A stretch of DNA of 19,133 nucleotides from an archaeon (GTDB taxonomy: Archaea > Asgardarchaeota > Hermodarchaeia > Hermodarchaeales > Hermodarchaeaceae): the NCBI GenBank assembly GCA_016550425.1, contig JABXGS010000198.1, positions 1-19,133 on the forward strand, written 5' to 3'. Both the position numbers and the translations under genes were made by a program. Of the stretch, positions 15,695-19,133 are shown piece after piece (positions within the stretch are counted from its first letter, which is position 1; every line of letters starts with the position of its first letter). A model generated the notes under the pieces. It worked only from the letters and a program-made list of their open reading frames with translations, was not told where the DNA came from and made no database searches.

Positions 15695-16126
15695 TTATTC
15701 TTTCCAAGCTTTCTTAGGAACCCAATCAAACATCTCATCAGCAGCATTTAACACCTGGCGAATATACCGAGACAACTCCTCTGCACTAATCTCCGTATCT
15801 GCCGTCTCAACCACGACAGCCAAATCTCCATCCGGATCTAAACAGAATTTAGTACCATTGAAATTCCAAGCCTCTTGGAGGAGTCTTTGATAAAATTCAG
15901 TTGTATCATTCTTAGAGAGATTAGGGAATTTCTGCCATCCTACAATGGTAAGCCAAATATCATTGGGACTGAAGATGAAGTTAATGACGAGATTCTCCCA
16001 TTTGTCTGTTTTCCATAAAGCCACGATCGTCTCGTCTTTGAGTTCATATCTGACTTCGAGTTCATCAAGGAGCTCCGTGATTTCCGTGATTCGTTTTCCC
16101 ATTTGTGTAGCCTCAGAGATTTCCAA
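15695..16126 (-). CDS. YbjN-like / type III chaperone-fold small protein (143 aa)
   Basis: The assignment is tentative. The pattern of a leading helix (ITEITELLDELEVRYELKD), then strands (TIVALWKT, NLVINFIFSPNDIWLTIVGW), a helix (EFYQRLLQEAWNFNG) and strands ending in LAVVVETADT matches the alpha/beta fold of YbjN and type III secretion chaperones. The FCLDPDGDLAVVVE segment is typical of that group. It is soluble and acidic. The role may be protein binding or chaperoning. Start is TTG 16126 or, with GAGG upstream, ATG 16102 (M9). It is divergent from the four-helix membrane protein and convergent with DUF116. Confidence 0.65.
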   Translation of the reverse strand: MEISEATQMGKRITEITELLDELEVRYELKDETIVALWKTDKWENLVINFIFSPNDIWLTIVGWQKFPNLSKNDTTEFYQRLLQEAWNFNGTKFCLDPDGDLAVVVETADTEISAEELSRYIRQVLNAADEMFDWVPKKAWKE

Positions 16127-16303
16127 GTGGTTCTCTCACTGTTAGTACGACGGTAGAAAAACCTTTTCGAGATACGCTTTCAGGTATCCTTTATTGAAAG
16201 AAATTCGAAGTGTGAGGCTTGTTTAAAAGGGTGAAGCGCTGGTAGTAAGGAAACTACATCTAAACTTGTTGGCTCTAGCAAGCATTTACTAGATGGTGGT
16301 TCT

Positions 16304-16753
16304 ATGCAGAAACGAAATATTGCGGCTTTGGTCTTTGCGCTGGTGGGCGGAATAATTCTCATCGTCACAGGGTACTACGGTACCTCCACAGGATTCTGGG
16401 GCTGGGCGATTCTTATTGCCATTAGTTTAAGCCCCAATCAAATCATTACCAATATCTTGGTTATTGTCCTTTTGCTTCTTGTCCTACTATCCTTTATGGG
16501 CGGTTGGACGGTAGTCATCGGGTGTATACTCCTATTATTGGGTCGGCATCGGACAGCCACCTATTTCATTGGAATTGGGGCGGGGATGAGTCTTATGGGG
16601 CTGATTTGGAATTTGGCTCAAATGTGGCTTTTAGGAACCCTCGATTTGGCGACCTTCTTGACAAAATATCAGGGGTTTGCCTGGGTGGCTGTTATCTTTA
16701 CTATGATAGGTCAGGAATTAGTTCGTTATGGAAAAGAAGAGACGGACGAATAG
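16304..16753 (+). CDS. Four-helix membrane protein (149 aa)
   Basis: No family was recognised. Four hydrophobic helices are seen at about 7-27, 48-65, 67-95 and 121-137, with little polar loop between them. The N-terminus is basic (MQKRN) and the C-terminus acidic (GKEETDE), which puts at least the N-terminus in the cytoplasm. An uncharacterised small membrane protein is all that can be said. A weak TTTAAAAGG lies about 80 bases upstream. The winged-helix gene follows after 83 bases on the same strand and might control it. Confidence 0.7.
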   Translation: MQKRNIAALVFALVGGIILIVTGYYGTSTGFWGWAILIAISLSPNQIITNILVIVLLLLVLLSFMGGWTVVIGCILLLLGRHRTATYFIGIGAGMSLMGLIWNLAQMWLLGTLDLATFLTKYQGFAWVAVIFTMIGQELVRYGKEETDE

Positions 16754-16836
16754 GTTTTACCAGCGCCTTTATACAAAAAAGCCCTTAATGCGAAATCTGT
16801 TAAACGCGCAACTGAATATGGTAATAAATAATAAAG

Positions 16837-17148
16837 GTGATGAAGGTGGCTCAGGAGGGTCCAAGTCTCAAAAGGACAAGATATGATATTTACGCAATGT
16901 TGATTCGAATTATCGTTATTCATGGTTACTGTCCTCTGACGCGGGCTGCGCGATCAACCAATCTTCCAGTGGACCGTGCGAAAACAACACTGCAATTTCT
17001 CGAAGATCGTGGACTAGTGGAAGTCATTGATGAAGATAATCGCCGTCTGTTTAGAGTCACGACCCGGGGTCGGCAGTTTTTAGAAATGTATAAGCGAATG
17101 ATCACTTTTGTGGGAATGCCGATGCCTGAACCCGTCACACCCTTCTAG
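16837..17148 (+). CDS. Winged-helix DNA-binding protein (103 aa)
   Basis: Residues about 12-80 form a compact winged helix of the archaeal HTH_45-like type: RYDIYAMLIRIIVIHGYCPLTRAAR, then SNLPVDRAKTTLQFLEDRGLVEVI as recognition region, and a wing (DEDNRRLFRVTTRG). A short C-terminal helix (QFLEMYKRMI) may dimerise. It is probably a transcription regulator; the ligand is unknown. The start is uncertain among GTG 16837, ATG 16840 and GTG 16846, since all lie within four codons and only AAAGG is available as a Shine-Dalgarno. Directly after the stop lies an AAGGAGG at 17153-17159, which now serves only a methyltransferase remnant. Confidence 0.8.
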   Translation: MMKVAQEGPSLKRTRYDIYAMLIRIIVIHGYCPLTRAARSTNLPVDRAKTTLQFLEDRGLVEVIDEDNRRLFRVTTRGRQFLEMYKRMITFVGMPMPEPVTPF

Positions 17149-17152
17149 ACAA

Positions 17153-17159
17153 GGAGGAC
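17153..17159 (+). promoter_or_regulatory. Strong Shine-Dalgarno with no intact gene behind it
   Basis: AAGGAGG occurs five bases after the winged-helix stop. No ATG or good GTG start with a long frame follows within 15 bases. It probably belonged to the gene whose 3' end remains at 17184-17405. Confidence 0.45.
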
Positions 17160-17183
17160 TGAAAACGCGACCTCGTGTTTTAA

Positions 17184-17405
17184 AATTTCTATCGTGTACT
17201 CAAACCCGGAGGCATCCTTTTTTTCAATACAGGGATTCACGAAATGGAAGGTACCAATTACTTCTTGGGCGTAACCATGTATTGGAGTTCCCCAGCCCCC
17301 GAAACAACACTTGCTCTCGTGAAAGCCGCAGGGTTCAAGATAATTCGTGATGAAATTCTTGTACGCGAGGGGGAAACCCAATATTGGATCTTTGCAAGGA
17401 AGTAG
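17184..17405 (+). pseudogene. 3' remnant of a SAM-dependent methyltransferase
   Basis: The frame is open for 73 codons from just after a TAA at 17181 and ends at a TAG at 17403-17405. It begins FYRVLKPGGILFFNTGI, the post-motif region of class I methyltransferases (E/RVLKPGG), and continues YFLGVTMYWSSPAPETTL..VKAAGFKII and ends YWIFARK, which is the usual C-terminus of the family. The SAM-binding motif I and roughly the first 100 residues are missing, and the winged-helix gene fills that space. The only in-frame ATG is at 17244, after the RVLKPGG block, so no working enzyme can be made. A deletion or recombination beside the winged-helix gene is the likely cause. T5 follows the stop. Confidence 0.78.
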
Positions 17406-17463
17406 TTTTTCGACAGTAAAAGTCGCTGATACTGGCTGGCTAAATCATTTCTAAACAGATATT

Positions 17464-17940
17464 TCATGATCGGCCGGGAGAATATCCAGCAGCTTTCCAA
17501 TACTTGTCATCTTTCTCATAATCAAAGGATGCAAACCGGTTGGGCGTAATTGTGATTTTAATCCAATTCGTAAGTGTTTGGACACCTTTCATCGTTTTTT
17601 CTGCTTGTTCACGGGAGAAATACCTTGAGAGCAAATCAACGGCTTCCTCATCCCATTTATCAAAATTGACCTCTGCTTCTCCGTAGACAATGACACCTCG
17701 TGTAGGGGGGCCTTCGACATCAACCAACAATGTGACATTGTTGTTTCGGAGAATATTGCGCACTTTTTGGCTTTTTTCAGGTGCAGCAATTGTGAACTGA
17801 TTATTTTCATACTTGAACCAGACGGGAACAGCATGGATTGTTCCGTTTTTATTAAAAGTACATAAACGGGCAATTTTGGCGGTTTGAAAAAAATCTTGGA
17901 TTTCTTTATCCTCAAGATGAGGTGGCTGCTTATATGACAA
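17464..17940 (-). CDS. PPOX-fold flavin/F420-binding protein (158 aa)
   Basis: The split-barrel fold of the pyridoxamine-phosphate-oxidase group is indicated by AKIARLCTFNKNGTIHAVPVWF (parts at about 21-42), then FTIAAPEKSQKVRNILRNNNVTLLV (about 49-73), VIVYGEAEV (84-92) and a late WIKITITPNRFASFDY (126-141). Such proteins bind FMN or F420 and reduce small molecules, or bind haem; the cofactor cannot be fixed from this. The length is normal. The start is TTG 17940, with GAGGGA about 6 bases upstream; a stop lies just before, so no ATG is available. It is transcribed toward the methyltransferase remnant. Confidence 0.88.
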   Translation of the reverse strand: MSYKQPPHLEDKEIQDFFQTAKIARLCTFNKNGTIHAVPVWFKYENNQFTIAAPEKSQKVRNILRNNNVTLLVDVEGPPTRGVIVYGEAEVNFDKWDEEAVDLLSRYFSREQAEKTMKGVQTLTNWIKITITPNRFASFDYEKDDKYWKAAGYSPGRS

Positions 17941-18158
17941 TTGAATCCCTCATAGAACTGCTGAAAATACAGTATATGTCATATTTCTCGTGTTAAAGAT
18001 TTTCTCTTTCAATGCATCTTAAGTTATCCAAAGTTTGGATTATGAACTTGTCATGATGGCTACAATATTTGGTACCATTATGAAGAATTACTTACATTTT
18101 GTTAACAATTGCCAAAAATGTAGAATTATTACTAGTTAGTTCGTTGAATGTTTGTAAT

Positions 18159-18173
18159 TGATGAGGATCATCA
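18159..18173. repeat. 15-bp inverted repeat (TGATGA-GGA-TCATCA)
   Basis: TGATGA (18159-18164) and TCATCA (18168-18173) are perfect 6-bp arms around GGA. It lies about 220 bases upstream of the PPOX start and 100 bases downstream of the small gene at 18275. It could be an operator half-site pair; no partner is identified. Confidence 0.35.
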
Positions 18174-18215
18174 CTGTATATTACAAGTGATATCTTGAAT
18201 ATACTTTGATTCGGG

Positions 18216-18232
18216 TTTTTTTTTTAAAAAAA
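18216..18232 (-). terminator. T10-A7 tract, likely terminator of the small gene
   Basis: Ten T (18216-18225) are followed by seven A (18226-18232). On the minus strand the A7 becomes T7, 42 bases after the stop at 18275. Oligo-T alone can end archaeal transcription, so this is a plausible terminator there; the plus strand T10 would act on rightward transcripts. Confidence 0.4.
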
Positions 18233-18274
18233 GGTGATTCCTAATCGCGAAGTTATTATCGCATCAACGAGATA

Positions 18275-18550
18275 TTATATCACAACTCTTTCGTCAGCTA
18301 ATTCTTTCAATAGTGTTAGTCCTCGATTGATTTTTTCCCTCAGGTCCGCGACATCTCCATCTTCAGCCTTTTGTTTATCAAAAAGAACTACTACCGAAAG
18401 GTGAAGCTTATTTAGGGAAAGAAAAATCTGATAACAAGTTTGGTTTTTCTCAGGGATATCAATCGAAAAGTTTACTGACCAATCCCATTCATTTGTAATT
18501 TGTAAAATGAATTGCTTCACCCATGAGGAAAGGTCTTTACTGGATACCAT
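18275..18550 (-). CDS. Small uncharacterised protein (91 aa)
   Basis: No family is recognised. The ATG at 18550 has AGGGT just upstream. Residues 5-22 (KDLSSWVKQFILQITNEW) look helical, 25-55 hold strands (WSVNFSIDI, YQIFLSLNKLHLSVVVLFD), and 66-87 is a closing helix (ADLREKINRGLTLLKELADE). There is no membrane segment. The alpha-beta-alpha layout might be a small protein-binding unit, distantly like the YbjN-type protein at 15695-16126, but I see no shared motif. It is divergent from the TrmO gene over a shared A/T-rich box. Confidence 0.65.
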   Translation of the reverse strand: MVSSKDLSSWVKQFILQITNEWDWSVNFSIDIPEKNQTCYQIFLSLNKLHLSVVVLFDKQKAEDGDVADLREKINRGLTLLKELADERVVI

Positions 18551-18583
18551 TAGTTACCCTCAATGCACTATTTGTTTAGAACG

Positions 18584-18594
18584 AATATAAAAAA
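18584..18594. promoter_or_regulatory. Shared TATA-like box of divergent genes
   Basis: AATATAAAAAA reads as TATAAAAA on the plus strand, about 70 bases before the TrmO GTG (18663). On the minus strand it reads TTTATATT, 34 bases before the ATG at 18550. The minus-strand spacing suits a short leader of about 10 bases. Confidence 0.45.
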
Positions 18595-18662
18595 TGAAGA
18601 TAGTTACATTTTGTGATCCCTAATGATAATCCTTAATTCACGCTGTATAATATCTCATTGCC

Positions 18663-19133
18663 GTGATTCATTTGAGCTGGCTTAAATCAATTCATCTCCA
18701 ACCAATAGGTTTCATAGAACGCCTATCGTCAGATGAGAGAGATTTTAGTGCCATGTCTAAAGTTGTACTAAAAGACTCTTTGGTAGACGCCCTACTAGGA
18801 ATTGAGGAGTTTTCACATATTTTCATAATCTTTTGGTTACACGAAATGCAAATCAGAGAAGATAGTTCCTGGGTTCATCCGAGCTGCTCAGATAATCAAC
18901 ATCTAGTAGGCTTTTTAGCGACTAGAGCTCCCCGTCGTCCGAATCCCATAGGACTGACTCTTGTTGAGCTTGTAAAGCATGAAAACAATGTTCTTTGGGT
19001 GAAAGGATTGGACGCAGTTGATGGAACTCCTGTTATTGATATTAAGCCATACCCTGATTGGCATACGGGAGAATGTCAGGTGATTGTTGATTACAAAATT
19101 CCTGATTGGTTGAAACAATTACTTGACTCAAGT
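18663..19133 (+). CDS. trmO: TrmO/TsaA tRNA-t6A37 methyltransferase, cut at right edge
   Basis: The frame is open from GTG 18663 to the last base (157 codons) with no stop, so the 3' end lies outside. It has QPIGFIE (about 13-19), and FLATRAPRRPNPIGLT (84-99), the hallmark SAM-binding block of the TrmO family. Further C-terminal are GLDAVDGTPVIDIKPYPD, then a charged tail. TrmO methylates N6 of t6A at position 37 in tRNA-Thr, tuning decoding of ACY codons; archaeal members are shorter than the 235-residue E. coli enzyme and lack its extra domain. An alternative start is TTG 18672; the ATG before SKVVL is too late, since it would lose the PIGFIE block. Expression probably uses the shared box at 18584-18594. 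Confidence 0.92.
   Translation, partial: MIHLSWLKSIHLQPIGFIERLSSDERDFSAMSKVVLKDSLVDALLGIEEFSHIFIIFWLHEMQIREDSSWVHPSCSDNQHLVGFLATRAPRRPNPIGLTLVELVKHENNVLWVKGLDAVDGTPVIDIKPYPDWHTGECQVIVDYKIPDWLKQLLDSS

Larger units (their letters stand above)
17941..18274. other. AT-rich intergenic region, 334 bases, no gene seen
   Basis: No frame of convincing composition, tRNA or known RNA was found here. It contains the upstream region of the PPOX gene (TATA-like CATATAC on the minus strand near 17970), a 15-bp inverted repeat at 18159-18173, and a T10-A7 tract at 18216-18232. The rest has many short A/T runs. Confidence 0.6.

Noticed and set aside
17145..17500. Minus-strand frames of 78-80 codons over the methyltransferase remnant
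   Set aside because: The plus strand holds recognisable RVLKPGG and FARK blocks, while the minus frames show no domain and overlap each other.
1..19133. tRNA genes or a CRISPR array
   Set aside because: No GGTTCRAATCC-type T-loop with a matching acceptor stem was seen, and no direct repeat of 20-40 bases recurs at regular spacing.

Overview
The window looks like chromosomal DNA from an archaeon, at moderate GC. The main signs are a class I (archaeal-type) lysyl-tRNA synthetase, an MTA phosphorylase with a C-terminal CxC motif like that of Sulfolobus MTAP II, DUF92 and DUF116 proteins, small winged-helix regulators (one fused to membrane helices), and TATA-like boxes upstream of several genes. 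Some genes also have Shine-Dalgarno sequences, and GTG or TTG starts are common. An Asgard-type archaeon would fit the mix of archaeal and bacterial genes plus a proline-rich coiled-coil protein, but nothing here proves the phylum. No tRNA, rRNA, CRISPR array, insertion sequence or phage gene was seen.

Layout. 1-2216 (+): the 3' part of an HflX-type GTPase, then class I LysRS. 2324-2596 (+): a 90-residue unknown protein. 2742-3904 (-): a Nudix hydrolase followed by a proline/alanine-rich coiled-coil protein. 3983-4477 (+): a two-helix membrane protein with a zinc ribbon. 4523-7251 (-): a membrane-linked winged-helix protein, a small membrane protein, and a 592-residue alanyl-tRNA synthetase of the short bacterial (Patescibacteria/CPR-like) form that lacks the C-terminal DHHA1/C-Ala region. 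7382-10814 (+): an ICMT-like membrane methyltransferase whose 5' end carries an in-frame stop, then MTA phosphorylase, an alpha/alpha-toroid (squalene-cyclase-like) protein and a purine-type phosphoribosyltransferase. 10896-14999 (-): an EamA transporter, an S9 prolyl-oligopeptidase-family peptidase and a DUF92/VTE6-like membrane protein. 15104-15646 (+): DUF116. 15695-16126 (-): a YbjN-like small protein. 16304-17148 (+): a four-helix membrane protein and a winged-helix protein, followed at once by a 73-codon methyltransferase remnant (17184-17405). 17464-17940 (-): a PPOX-fold flavin/F420 protein. 17941-18274: an AT-rich gap. 18275-18550 (-): a small unknown protein. 18663 to the right edge (+): TrmO/TsaA, cut off by the window.

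How the genes fit together. A translation theme recurs (HflX, LysRS, AlaRS, TrmO), but these genes are scattered rather than in one operon. MTA phosphorylase and the phosphoribosyltransferase could form a purine-salvage pair, with the toroid protein between them. The strongest points for a second look are the CPR-like AlaRS (probable horizontal transfer), the truncated methyltransferase behind the winged-helix gene, the in-frame UGA at the head of the ICMT-like gene beside an operator-like inverted repeat, and the proline-rich coiled-coil protein. I did not find a clear multi-gene defence or other novel system.
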